Below, one piece after another: positions 36,001 to 47,439 of a stretch of 64,000 nucleotides of DNA. Positions within the stretch are counted from its first letter, which is position 1, and each line of letters starts with the position of its first letter. Position numbers and translations under genes: made by a program. A model generated the notes under the pieces. The model had not been told where the DNA came from. It saw only the letters and a program-made list of their open reading frames with translations, and did not search any database. Source of the DNA: Panonychus citri (lineage: Eukaryota > Arthropoda > Arachnida > Trombidiformes > Tetranychidae); the NCBI RefSeq assembly GCF_014898815.1, contig NW_026515543.1:1736001-1800000 (forward strand), read 5' to 3'.

Positions 36001-38500
36001 TGAGAATAAGTTGGTTGATGATTTTCACAAGAAATTGGATAATCCTGTTCCGATCATACAACCCAGACTGATGGAAAATGAACCGGTTGTTTATGCTCAA
36101 GTCGAGGAGTTCGATGTTATATGGAGAAGAGGAATAATCGTTTCAAGAGAAAAGGTCGAAGATGAAATCATTGGATTTGTTGAAAATGGAGATAGCGAAA
36201 TTGCTCAAGATAAAGCCTCGACAAAATACATTGTTCGTGCCAGAGACTTTGGTTATGAAAAAGAGGTAGCAAGGAAACACATCTTCAAATTACCTGCTGA
36301 CTCTACATATTTAAAAGATGGTGATTTTTGTATCAAATGTCATATCTGTGATATTTTACCCGCCGGAGGTGGTCCCTGGACTAAAACAGCACTTGAAGGT
36401 TTTGCTGTATTACTGAAAAATTATCAACAAGAATTATTTGTAGAAGTTGTCGAAAAGCGTCTTCCATCAGATAAAACTCAATCTGTTCCAATTGATTTGA
36501 TTGCGAGAAACTGTTATATTCCCGATGGTCTCGCTAGAGATCATTCAAAATATTATTCATTTCAAAGCCTACTGATAACTAAAGGTTTTGCTATTCCAAC
36601 AATGTAAGTAATTAGATAAAAGTTTATCTGAGTTTTTTTATAAGGTACATTGCAAGAAGAAGCGAATCTAATATCACATTTATTTTGTCTTTGTAGGAAA
36701 ATTGATCTGGACGATCACCATGATAATCCCATCGAAGAAAACATCCCAGTTAAAAGGTCTCTCATACCTTTTACTAATCGAAAGGGCGACTCAGTTTTAG
36801 GGTACATTCGTAATGCACGAGCTGCCGTTCAACGGCAAATGGATAATACCACTGTGCGATTTTATAAAGAACCAGAAAAGCCTCAAGAACAATCTTTCAT
36901 TGCTTTACCAACAGAAGTTGGTCTGAATTTGAAAATCTGGTTCCGTATTCATCGAATAGAAGGTCCTCAATTAATCAACGTTATCAATCGTTCTATCACC
37001 AATGCATTAAAAGATCAAGATGAATTGTTACCATTTGATGGTGATACTATTTACGGACGAGCTTGTACAGCATTTTTCGAGTTCGACAAAACTTGGAATC
37101 GAGCTGAGGTTTTATATCCATTAGATGAAGATCGTACTTTTGTTCGTTTCGTTGATTACGGGAATGAAGTTCCAGTTAAAAAGGAAGAAATGAGTTCTCA
37201 AGTATTCCATCCAGAAATACCTAAATTAGCTCTTCATGCACTTCTTGCTAATTGTAAATCAAATGCCCAAGGAAGAGAAGCTGAACAAATTCAGCACCAC
37301 ATTCATCAGCTAATCATTGACCATAAATGTGTAATGAATTGGATCAATTATCTATCTCTTAAAGAAATGAGAATCTCAATCATAATGCCAGACGGAGTTG
37401 ATCTTACTGAATATTTAATCAAGAACAATAGTTTAATTGAAAGAGCGATTACTGATGATCAAACTCTTATTGCTATTCCACCAATGGTTAGAGATATTCT
37501 CTCAAGGCTTCCGTTGTGTGGATACAAACCATCAACTTTAAAATTCGAGGAAAATTGTTATTATCCTGTTTGTATAACTGGTACATTCAGAGACAATTTC
37601 ACTTTTATTCAACCAAAGCCCGTTCATTATCCTTCAAATGAAGTTGAAGAAGAAATTACAAAGCGAACTAGTGAATTTCTTGAATTTCTTTCCAAAATGC
37701 GAGTTGAAGTTAGCCGATTTGAAAAAGTTGAAGAGGTCAAAACAGGTAAAGCTAAAACATAAATATTGTAACCATCATTTACTATAAGATAGTTTCAACT
37801 ATTTAATACATGTTTATACAATTACTTTATTTAGGTGATGCTGTTGCTGCTCAATTCTCTGATGATCAATGGTATCGAGGAATGATTGTGGAAAAAGCTA
37901 ACTCTATTATTCCAAATCAATTCAGGGTATTTTATGTTGATTATGGTAACACTTCTGTTGTCGATATAGCAAAGTAAGAACAAAAATCAATCAATAATCA
38001 ATACTAATCTATATATTAGTTGATAATCATATCTGTCATCTAACCAAACAAAATCAAAGAGATTACGAGAAAAATTAGATATTTATAAGCTTATTTTCTT
38101 TCCCTTCACTTTTTTCCCTTAAGATTAAGAAAATTACCAACAAAGTATCGAGAAAATCCAGAACTGTTTGCAATACCTGCTCGAGTTTGCAATATTAAAC
38201 CAGGTAAAATCGGTAGATGGTCATCGTATTTGAACAGCCTTATGGAGAAAGAATTAAGTCTCAATGAACTAAAAACAATCGCATTAATCAAGGTAACTAT
38301 TAATTTAATTCCTAGTTAAACAAAGTTTTGATGTTATTTTTTTTTCTCTTTTTGTTATTTTAATTTTCTAGAGCCGAACTGATCCATGGAATATTGAAGT
38401 TTACATCGTCGATCCGGAAGACCCAAGAGCCCCTTCTTGTAGTTTGTGGGAAAGACTTATCAAAGAAGGTCATCTAGTAGAGTTTAAATCCAGTGAATAA
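33087..38500 (+). CDS. RNF17: RNF17/Qin-type RING and multi-Tudor protein (one-base frame break)
   Basis: Seven exons: 33087-33462, 33578-35447, 35558-36603, 36697-37745, 37835-37973, 38124-38292 and 38372-38500. With one restored base the product is 1592 aa, close to vertebrate RNF17. An N-terminal RING-like cysteine cluster (C9, C13, CGHSLCEKC, CDQC) is followed by a helical/coiled-coil part (about 190-300). Five extended Tudor units follow at about 375-500, 625-830, 865-1050, 1175-1340 and 1375-1592; each shows the core such as VFVDFGT, VRFVDYGN or VFYVDYGN. Tudor proteins of this type bind symmetrically dimethylated Piwi proteins in germ granules; Drosophila Qin/Kumo promotes heterotypic ping-pong in piRNA production. 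The frame breaks at a T4 run (35371-35374): EEF then TGA. Adding one T gives EEFLKQPVHAIPCKL, a normal Tudor continuation. Downstream exons remain open and well spliced, which argues for a sequence error or a very recent mutation. Confidence 0.9.
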
Positions 38501-39364
38501 CAACCATCAACAATTCATCATTTTGTTTTTCAACGAGTTTCCATCCATTCAAAGCATCTTCATCAATTTTCAAAAGAAAAGCTTTATTTTTTTTTTCATT
38601 CAACTACCCAAAAACTTATTCTAATCCCATCGTTGCATCATTTAAAATTCACACAAGTCACTTTAAACTAACAAATGAAACCAAATTAGATTAAATCATT
38701 TATTTTCAAGCAAAAGTAAACATAATGTTGCAATTATATCGGTTGATCAACCCAATCAACTTAACCCTTGAAAAAAAAGTTACAAAAACCAAGGTTATCA
38801 TTAATCAACTGTAAAACAAACTCGCGAAAATTTAAAATTGTAACATAATTGTAACTGTAAACTCGCCAAAAAAAATTGTCTCATTAGGCAAAAACAAAAA
38901 ACAATCAACTATTAATTAATCAAACAAAATTTTTAATCTCTGAAAAGATTAACAATCCCATAAAGATGATGAAAATTTCCAAAACTCAAAGGACAAAATC
39001 CAATCGAAACGAAATCTATACAACCCGATAAACGAGGAAAAAAATTATCCTCAGAATTTTGTTGCCAAGAGTAAATTATCAATGCCAACGAAAGAGTAAT
39101 GATCATGACGATAAGAAGAAAAGAAAGAGAAGAAAATTAAGAGAATCAATGTAAATAATTTCTCTTTCTTTTTCGTCTCCTCCATTAAGAGAATCCAAAA
39201 ATTAGAATCTGCGCTCAGAAGGGTTTACATTGGTAAAGAATCTGTAACATTTGTTGTTCACTTTAATAGTTATGGTGATTGGAGATAATAAATTGTTTTC
39301 TTAATTGTTTTTCTTTTTCTTTCATATTAATCAATATATTTTTCTTAATTGTTAATCTGTTACC
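38501..39364 (+). other. RNF17 3' UTR and intergenic region
   Basis: AT-rich, mostly A-rich on the plus strand. It should contain the 3' UTR of the Tudor gene and the promoter of the phosphatase gene. No gene seen. Confidence 0.5.
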
Positions 39365-41009
39365 ATGGGATCTAAATTACGATTAACCAGCGGAATGGAA
39401 GGTGAGGAAAGTGTCAACTCACCGAGAAGATTAATAACAGTTCGTCATGGTGAACGTATGGATTTGGCTTTCGGAGATTGGATCAGAAGTTGTTTCGATA
39501 AACAGGGAAAATATTCGCCCAAAGATCTGAACCATCCAAGGAGAATAATTGATCGACCACCACGAGCTTATTTGAATGATTCACCTTTAACCCCGATCGG
39601 TAAGTCCAATTGATTAATTGAAGAGAAAAGAACAAAAAAATAAAGCGTGTCAACAATAAAACGGATTGAGCTCTAAAATCCAACTAAATTCAATTGGTTT
39701 TAGATAATTGTTATCTAAACAAATCGGCCACTGAATATCTTGATTAATATCTGATTGTCTTCTTATTGATTAATTTGTCTAGATAACAATTATCTAAAAG
39801 ATTTGGGCTCATTTGAGCGAAGGGCATATAAGCGAAAGTCACAATAGCGAAATCAAAAGAGCGAGAGTCAAGATAGCGAAAAAAATGGTTGATTATCAGC
39901 AATTTATCATATTTTTCACTGAATCAATAAATTTTTTAGATGGTAAGTTGGTTAATTTAAATTCGCTACTTTGACTTTCGCGCTAGTGACCTTAACTTAT
40001 TGGTTTTTCGCTCTTTTAATTTCGCTATTTTGAGCCTTTACCTCTCTTTTAGTCTTTTGTTAGTCATCGTTTTCTTTTGCCTCCATTTTGGTTGCTATGG
40101 ATGATCGTTTTTCTTTTATTCTAAAATTTATTTAATTGTTGACATTTAATTGTTTAGAATTTTCCAATGTAATTTATTAGATTAATTTCAGTGGAACAAT
40201 TAGAATCATTATCTGTTTTTATTTGATATTCTTTTGATTCTAATTTTCTTCCTTTTTCCTGTAGTTGTGAGAATCCTTTTTGTCTTTTGGTTCCTTTTTC
40301 CTGTGTTGAATTTGTATTGTTTTTTTTTGGTGCTTCTTTCGAATTTTAATTGATTGTTTTGTTAATTTTATTCTTTTTTATTTTAGGTGAATTTCAAGGA
40401 TTCTTGTTCGGTCAAGCTCTAAGTGATCCTGCGATTGAGATAAATCATGTTTTCTGTAGTCCAGCTTTACGATGTTTACAAACCTGTCACAATATCCTGA
40501 AAGGTTCTGGTCTTAATGAAACTCTGGCTGTTAACATTGAACCAGGATTATTTGAGTATTTGGGTGATCATGTTAATATTTTACCCACTTGGTTATCTCC
40601 TAAAGAAGCTGCTGCTGGTACAGGGATGAATATTAATCTTGATTATGTACCATCGATAATCTCACAAGATTTATTGAATCTTCACATAAATGAAAGTCAC
40701 ACTGACTATTATTCAAGGTGTCATACAATTGTTCAGAATATCATTTCATCTACAAATTCAGGGAATATTTTAATTGTTGCTCATGCATCTTCCTTGGATT
40801 CATGTACCCGAATGTTAATTGGCAAAGAATTACCAAACTGGAATTCATTTCAACAACATGTTGGTCGTATCCCTTATCTTGCCCATTCAAATTGTCTACT
40901 CAACAAATCGGGCAAATGGGAAATGATCAAGCCAATGTTTCCTGGAGTAACAATCAGCCTCAATCAACGTTTTGATTATCCATCAGCTTGGTCAATGTTA
41001 CCCCAGTAA
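39365..41009 (+). CDS. UBASH3/EPPase-type histidine phosphatase
   Basis: Two exons, 39365-39599 and 40387-41009, give 285 aa. The phosphohistidine motif VRHGER is at residues 27-32, DSPLTPIG marks the second arginine region, VFCSPALRC follows, and VAHASSLDSC carries the second catalytic His. This is a phosphoglycerate-mutase-fold (2H) phosphatase of the UBASH3/Sts group, but it is a stand-alone phosphatase domain without UBA or SH3. Insect relatives of this type include ecdysteroid-phosphate phosphatase, so steroid-phosphate or phosphotyrosine hydrolysis are both possible; the sequence does not decide. The intron contains two foldback/MITE-like structures. Exon 2 with its acceptor and 3' flank is duplicated about 6 kb downstream. 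The start ATG follows a T-rich leader and is the first in frame. Confidence 0.9.
39698..39799. mobile_element. Short inverted-repeat element (MITE-like) in intron
   Basis: A perfect 20-base inverted repeat bounds a 102-base unit: TTTTAGATAATTGTTATCTA (39698-39717) and its reverse complement (39780-39799). Each arm is itself a hairpin (TAGATAA, 3-base loop, TTATCTA). There is no coding capacity. The flanks show no obvious target-site duplication, so the class is open. Confidence 0.55.
39806..40038. repeat. Foldback repeat built of AGCGAA words
   Basis: The left arm (about 39806-39880) carries five AGCGAA/G words (GAGCGAA, AAGCGAA, TAGCGAA, GAGCGAG, TAGCGAA). The right arm (about 39962-40038) carries the complementary TTCGCTA, TTTCGCG, TTTCGCTC and TTTCGCTA. 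Both arms share an outer GGCTCA and an inner GTCAAnnTAGCGAA when read in opposite orientation. It lies in the phosphatase intron next to the 102-base element. Confidence 0.5.
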
Positions 41010-41497
41010 ACCAATTCTAATTTGGGATAAAGATTAGAAGATGAAGATTCATCTTGAATATTTCGATTAACCTTTTTGAGTGGATTCGTCAATCGTTGTC
41101 ACCGATGAAGAAACCAATACAATTCCTTGTTGATGTGTTCACCTTTCTCGGAAAAATTTAATGTGTTACAATCAATTCTTAAATTATTCTTTTATTGGTT
41201 TACCTGTTTTAATTATTATCCTTTAATTTGATTATTGTTATACAATTTTATCCTCTCTCTCTCTCTCTTTCTCTTGGTTTTATTTTTCCCTCAAATCATG
41301 TTTAAATAGAGAGTAAGATCACAATAGAAAGAGAGAGATATTTAATCAATATTCACAAATCCCCAATTCCGTTAGATTGTTGATTGTTAATTCTATAGAT
41401 TGTTGAATGTTACACCCAATTAACTCTGTGTATCATGATATACTTATAACAATTGTATCATAAATACTAGTATTTATGGTTAAATTTGCTCATTTTT
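40226..41497 (+). repeat. Segmental duplication, source copy
   Basis: This segment (end of the intron, all of exon 2 and about 490 bases of 3' flank of the phosphatase gene) recurs in the same orientation at 46165-47439. By eye the copies differ only in a few small indels (near the ends of the coding part and in CT runs) and rare substitutions. Confidence 0.9.
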
Positions 41498-42553
41498 ATT
41501 ATTAATATTAATATTGATCATTACGACGTTATGGTTGTATTCAATTCGGGTTGATGGTGAGAGATTGAAGATTTTCAATTATGATTTACCAGCAATTAAG
41601 GGAACCAAATTAAAAGTAAATTAAATACAAGTTGATTATGATTAATAAATAGAGCATAAAATGAATTAATTTCAGTTGATTGTTGATACAATAGTTGCAA
41701 AAAAAAGACAAGAGGTCATCAAGTGTCAGTTAATGTCCAGTTAATGTTAATCATCAGAGTTTCTGAATATATTAATATATAAATTAAATTGTTCTGAGTG
41801 ACTTTTAATCATTTCCAATAGATTGATAAGTTACTTTTTGCTGTTTACATTTACAATTAATGATTAAAATTACATAATTTAGCAGAATCATTGGAAATTG
41901 TGATTAAATTTGACCAATAGGACCAAATAAATGATTCACTTAAATATATATTGATCATGTTTCGATGAAATTTGTAAAAATGATTAGATTACTTTTCTCA
42001 TTATTACAATTCTAATCATAATCAGAATTTATTAGCTATTAACTGATTTTGTTATCAATTATATTGTTAAATGAAAATGTGTAAATCATTTTCATCAAAT
42101 TTGGTTAAATTTGATTCCAACTGTTAGGATTTTTGTAAGTCAATTGATTGCTGGAAATCATCAATGGTATCAATTATTACATTATTGTCATTATATTATT
42201 ACTTAAGATGATGGTGATGATGATGATGGGAAGATGATGATGGAGATGATGATGGGGCAGCGTATATATAATATTTATCCATTGAAGATGAAATTGATTT
42301 GGTTTGCACCGTGATCCATGATAATTATGATACGTAAATATAAATTGATTGGTGTTTAGAGATGACTTGATTTCAATGGATTGCTTTTTGTCAGTAACTA
42401 TGCCCAGTCAAAGAGCGAGATAAATTGATTACAATCAAGGTAATTCTTTGACCACAAATGATGAGGTTGATGATAAACTGAATTAGAGTTGGATTATTAT
42501 TATTGTTAAATTTAATCAACAGGAAACACTTTTGTTGTTGTCACTGTATTTAT
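41498..42553. other. Intergenic region
   Basis: AT-rich DNA with GATGATGATG runs at 42210-42260 and no open frame of coding quality. The MOB3 3' UTR should occupy the right end. Confidence 0.45.
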
Positions 42554-42631
42554 TTATCTCTGATGATTACCATAGGTTCTGGGTGATGATAGATGACAAA
42601 TTCTGCGAGTTAATTCAGTCTGTAATTGTGA

Positions 42632-42685
<54 letters not shown>

Positions 42686-43366
42686 AAAAACAGTTCTGAT
42701 GATTGATTAGATTGGAATTAATTTGATTCATTGAATTTGTTTACTTACCAAAGGTTCAAATTCTTTCTCTGAAACCAGATCAAATTCCGTGACAAAATAA
42801 TAGAAGTGCTTGTAACAAGTATTAACATGAGCTTCCGCACCTATGGCTACCAAACGGTCAAAATGATGAATATACACATGGACAAATACTCGAAACAATC
42901 GAGTTAATATTTTCTTACAGGTTGGGATGAAATTTTTGGGAAAAGGTACATCGGTTTTAACGGGAAAAATGTCCTCATTGTTAATTTGAGCTTCCGTCCA
43001 ATCCATTAGAAAGCCAACATATTTGGGTGCTGGTTGTGGTGTCGGTTTCTTAAACTTTTTACCATCAGCCCAAAGATATTCAAATTTAGGTCCACCCGAC
43101 ATTCTTGGGCATGTTTCCTCTGTACAATGGTCAGTTATTGTACCATAAATTAGGTTGATTCGGTTGAAAAAATCGACAACGTGTACAGCAATCCAATCGG
43201 AAAGATTTTCTCTTGGTGGTAATTTAACCACTTCAACTAAATTTATTCCTGAATTTAATGATGCATGGGCATGTTTATGTAAAGAGTAACGTAAAGTACC
43301 GGGTTCAAATTTTTTCTTTGGTCGAAAAGTTCTGCCTTTTTGAAAAAACTCAACAAAACTCGCCAT
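42554..43366 (-). CDS. MOB3: MOB kinase activator 3 (MOB3)
   Basis: Two coding exons, 43366-42749 and 42619-42554, give 227 aa, the usual MOB3 length. The match is close throughout: TFRPKKKFEPGT, HVVDFFNRINLIYGT, MSGGPKFEYLW, INNEDIFP and AEAHVNTCYKHFYYFVTE, with the terminal LTELTRRICH in the second exon. The structural zinc site (C-x4-C in CTEETC and H-x4-H in HVYIHH) is intact. MOB proteins are small adaptors for NDR/LATS or STE20-family kinases; MOB3 associates with MST-type kinases rather than LATS. I chose MASFVEFF as the start because it aligns with family starts. An open frame continues upstream, but a donor (GAAAG|GTAAGG near 43449) suggests that part is 5' UTR. The intron holds a long (AG)n repeat. 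Confidence 0.95.
42635..42681. repeat. (AG)n microsatellite
   Basis: About 23 uninterrupted AG units in the MOB3 intron. On the coding (minus) strand it reads CT, a pyrimidine tract just upstream of the acceptor at 42620. Confidence 0.95.
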
Positions 43367-44353
43367 TGTCGATATATGGGAAAATTTTGCTTCCATGGTT
43401 GAATATTGATCTACAATTGTTGTTGTCATATTTTCCGAAGTTACCTTACCTTTCTGCCAGTGATATAAACACAAAAGAGGTCGATTGATGATCTTAAAGT
43501 TAAACATTAACTAATTTAACGGGAACACAAAAATAAAACAAACTAATAATCATGTTAATCTTAACTCTCAACTGATTAACCTTTGTTTACTAAAATGAAA
43601 CCAAATTCATCACCAAAATCGATTTTTAATCGATTTAAAATTCCAATAGATCGGAAAGAAAGGAAAACAAAAATAGACAGAAAAGTAGACAGAGAAAATT
43701 AAGAACAGAATTTAATTTCTATTGGATCTTTTTGTCCTTTTTTAATTAATAATAATTGTTTGATCCCAAAAAATTTATTTCAGATTTTCAATCAATTGAA
43801 AACAAAACTAATGAACAATGAAAAATAATTCTACTTCTTGTCGAGAATTGAGAAAATGTTCTTTCCCTGTCGCCATCTATTGACAATAGAATTTAACTGT
43901 GGATTCGGATATTTGATGGATTCGAATCCAAATTGGAATTAAATTTAATTGTGATTAGAGAGACAAATTAATGATTACAAGAGAAACTGAAGTGATTATA
44001 TTTAATTTTTATTTAGAATAAATAGTAGAAAATTCATCTGGAACAATTATTCCATTGGGATTGTGAGTAATCTTCTTTTTTTTCTTGTAAAAGTCTTGGG
44101 ACGAAATAATTTGTTTTCTCTATTTGTGTTTAATTATTTTCTGTTCATATAGAAAATTCAAACTCTTTGTTTAATAGTATTTCCTGCAAATTTGTGGATT
44201 AATTTTGCAAAAATTCAAGAACTTTAACTTGGTTTTTTTTTGCATCTTACACCGGCGGAAAATATCCTGGGGCTGAGCTGTTTGAATCGTTTTAATAGTT
44301 TTGTCGCCAAAAAATTGTGATTAAAATTGAGTTTCAATTGGTGAAACCTGATG
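43367..44353. other. Region upstream of MOB3
   Basis: MOB3 5' leader and promoter on the right side of its start, then AT-rich DNA and probably the 3' UTR of the next minus-strand gene. No separate gene seen. Confidence 0.45.
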
Positions 44354-45461
44354 TCAAAGATGCTCATCAAATTCATGGATAACTGTAAGACAATGACCAT
44401 TATCACATATTGATTGTTGATGGTAACAAGAATCACATTGACAGGTAACCTTTGATTCACAATTGGAACAATTAGTGGAAATTGATCCTTGATGATTTGA
44501 TGATGCTAATTGTTGTTGTTGCTGCTGCTGCTGTTGAGAACCTGATATTACCTGTGTTCCTGGTGATGGTGACAATGAGGATTGATTTAAAGAGGCAACT
44601 GTGATACTTGATGAAGGTTGAAGGCTAACATGAGATGAACCTGATGAGGTATTTGTTGTTTGCTGAAGATTAGTATGATTCTGATGAATATCTTGAGTCG
44701 TTGGTGGTGATTGTAAGGGAGACGATGAATCTGCATGATGAATATGATGATGTGACAAATGGTGAGATGTTGTTTCCGCTGTGAATGGACATAGATGATG
44801 ATTTTCACAACAAAAACCTGCATAATGATGTTCACCCAAACTGGTTGTACCATTTGAAGGGCCATCAAGTCCTGATTGTATATCTACATAACGAACTGGT
44901 GAAAATTTGGATCGATTCTTGTCAACTTTATGCTTATTAATATAATAATAAACAGCTCCAAAGATTAGCCCATTGATTGTCAATAAAACAATTCCAATGG
45001 CAATTGTTAAACTCAATGCAGTTGAATAAATGGTACGATTATTGATAATATGTTGAATTGCCGTTGGTTGATTTGATGTTGGATTATCACCATTATTATT
45101 ATTACCATTGTTACTCGATTGACTATTAACTTTATTCTTATTTTTTTTATCTTTATTATCATTATTTAGATCATCTAAATTGTTACCACCAGCGAATGGC
45201 TCAGATGAGGCTAAACTTTTATCTCCTGACGATGAAGATGTTAATATCTCCTTCTTTTTACCTCAATTGATTCCAGGAGATTGTAATGATGATAGAAATT
45301 TCAATGAAATCCTTTGAAAACTTGACCATAAGAATCTCCTGATCTTGAAGATGTCGCTTTAAATGATCACTTTCCTCTTTGGCGTGACGCTCAAGTTTAG
45401 GAATCAAATTAGCCAAAAGATAATCTATGACTATGATAATGATCACGAATTTTGGTTTCAT
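44354..45461 (-). CDS. Putative single-pass membrane protein, structure unresolved
   Basis: The C-terminal part is one open frame from about 45255 down to TGA/TAA near 44354. It has an Asn/Lys/Asp-rich segment with the sequon NRT, a transmembrane stretch (SLTIAIGIVLLTINGLIFGAV), YYYINKHK as stop-transfer, then a His-, Ser/Thr- and Gln-rich tail with a Q9 run and a cysteine cluster near the end (CSNCESKVTCQCDSC). This frame has no Met at its start. Upstream, another frame (45461-45258) begins MKPKFVIIIIVIDYLL, a possible signal peptide, and continues charged (LERHAKEESDHLKRHLQ). The two frames differ by one base (or two missing) with no convincing intron between them, so either a short intron or a sequence error joins them. 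No family recognised; the topology would place the Cys-rich tail in the cytoplasm. Confidence 0.5.
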
Positions 45462-45491
45462 CCTAATTCATCATCGTCAATTGAATTACAT

Positions 45492-45493
<2 letters not shown>

Positions 45494-45526
<33 letters not shown>
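45494..45526. repeat. (AT)n microsatellite
   Basis: About 16 AT units, 33 bases upstream of the putative start codon of the minus-strand membrane-protein gene. They are possibly in its 5' UTR or promoter. Confidence 0.95.
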
Positions 45527-45529
<3 letters not shown>

Positions 45530-46164
45530 AGAATGACAACAGGAAATAGAAATAAATTGAAAATGATCTATCGATAATCGATTTTTTTTTATATAAGATC
45601 AAATCAAGAGTTAATTGAAATGTTGACATTTATAAATATCGTTTGGTGGAAATACGTTGATGTTGATCATTGTATGACATTTCCATGCAACGCAGCAGAA
45701 AACAGTCAAAACGAAAATCATTGGTGGTAAACATGAAGTTGGTTAAAACAGAAGTTTCGATTTGATTGTTTGAAAATTCGAACAAAATTCAATAGAAAAT
45801 ATAAGAAGGTAAGAAACTGAGTGAATAATTAGTTATTTAACCAAATTAATAAGAATAATAATAGATTTTTATGAACCAAATTAGATTCTAAAATTATCAT
45901 GAATATGGAAGAATAGAAAAAAAATATTCTCTCTTCCTGATTATTTTCTGATGATAATAATAATGTTAATCATCTTTCTCTCTCTCTCTCTCTCTCTATC
46001 TTAATTCACATACAGAAATCAAATTGGAATTAATGGTTTGATGTTTCAAGAATTAGGAATCAAAACTGAGACTGAATCAAGAATTGGAATATAAATTTTA
46101 CCGTTAAAATTGTAAAAATATCATTAACTCAACATCAAGGAAACAAAAGAAAAATGTTAAATTT
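45527..46164. other. Noncoding region
   Basis: AT-rich DNA with a CT run at about 45977-45997. Presumed promoter of the minus-strand gene. It ends abruptly at the left border of the duplicated segment. Confidence 0.45.
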
Positions 46165-47439
46165 ATATTCTTTTGATTCTAATTTTCTTCCTTTTTCCTG
46201 TAGTTGTGAGAATCCTTTTTGTCTTTTGGTTCCTTTTTCCTGTGTTGAATTTGTATTGTTTTTTTTTGGTGCTTCTTTCGAATTTTAATTGATTGTTTTG
46301 TTAATTTTATTCTTTTTTATTTTAGGTGAATTTCAAGGATTCTTGTTCGGTCAAGCTCTAAGTGATCCTGCGATTGAGATAAATCATGTTTTCTGTAGTC
46401 CAGCTTTACGATGTTTACAAACCTGTCACAATATCCTGAAAGGTTCTGGTCTTAATGAAACTCTGGCTGTTAACATTGAACCAGGATTATTTGAGTATTT
46501 GGGTGATCATGTTAATATTTTACCCACTTGGTTATCTCCTAAAGAAGCTGCTGCTGGTACAGGGATGAATATTAATCTTGATTATGTACCATCGATAATC
46601 TCACAAGATTTATTGAATCTTCACATAAATGAAAGTCACACTGACTATTATTCAAGGTGTCATACAATTGTTCAGAATATCATTTCATCTACAAATTCAG
46701 GGAATATTTTAATTGTTGCTCATGCATCTTCCTTGGATTCATGTACCCGAATGTTAATTGGCAAAGAATTACCAAACTGGAATTCATTTCAACAACATGT
46801 TGTCGTATCCTTATCTTGCCCATTCAAATTGTCTACTCAACAAATCGGGCAAATGGGAAATGATTGCCAATGTTTCCTGGAGTAACAATCAGCCTCAATC
46901 AACGTTTTGATTATCCATCAGCTTGGTCAATGTTACCCCAGTAAACCAATTCTAATTTGGGATAAAGATTAGAAGATGAAGATTCATCTTGAATATTTCG
47001 ATTAACCTTTTTGAGTGGATTCGTCAATCGTTGTCACCGATGAAGAAACCAATACAATTCCTTGTTGATGTGTTCACCTTTCTCGGAAAAATTTAATGTG
47101 TTACAATCAATTCTTAAATTATTCTTTTATTGGTTTACCTGTTTTAATTATTATCCTTTAATTTGATTATTATTATACAATTTTATCTCTCTCTCTCTCT
47201 CTCTTTCTCTTTCTCTTGGTTTTATTTTTCCCTCAAATCATGTTTAAATAGAGAGTAAGATCACAATAGAAAGAGAGAGATATTTAATCAATATTCACAA
47301 ATCCCCAATTCCGTTAGATTGTTGATTGTTAATTCTATAGATTGTTGAATGTTACACCCAATTAACTCTGTGTATCATGATATACTTATAACAATTGTAT
47401 CATAAATACTAGTATTTATGGTTAAATTTGCTCATTTTT
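46165..47439 (+). repeat. Segmental duplication, derived copy
   Basis: Near-identical copy of 40226-41497. The left border matches from the intron word ATATTCTTTTGATTC and the right border ends at GCTCATTTTT, after which the sequences diverge completely. There is no poly(A) tail and intron sequence is retained, so it is a DNA-level duplication, not retroposition. Confidence 0.9.
46326..46944 (+). pseudogene. Truncated, frameshifted copy of phosphatase exon 2
   Basis: The copy starts directly after the conserved acceptor (TTTTAG) but has no exon 1, so the RHG catalytic motif is missing. Reading matches the parent through NWNSFQQHV, then small deletions (ATGTTGTCG for ATGTTGGTCG, ATCCTTATC for ATCCCTTATC, and GATTGCC for GATCAAGCC) shift the frame. 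The open frame ends at 46885. The second His motif VAHASS is retained, but without the first His it cannot act as a phosphatase. It could still serve as a terminal exon for an upstream transcript. The high identity outside the indels implies recent origin. Confidence 0.85.
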
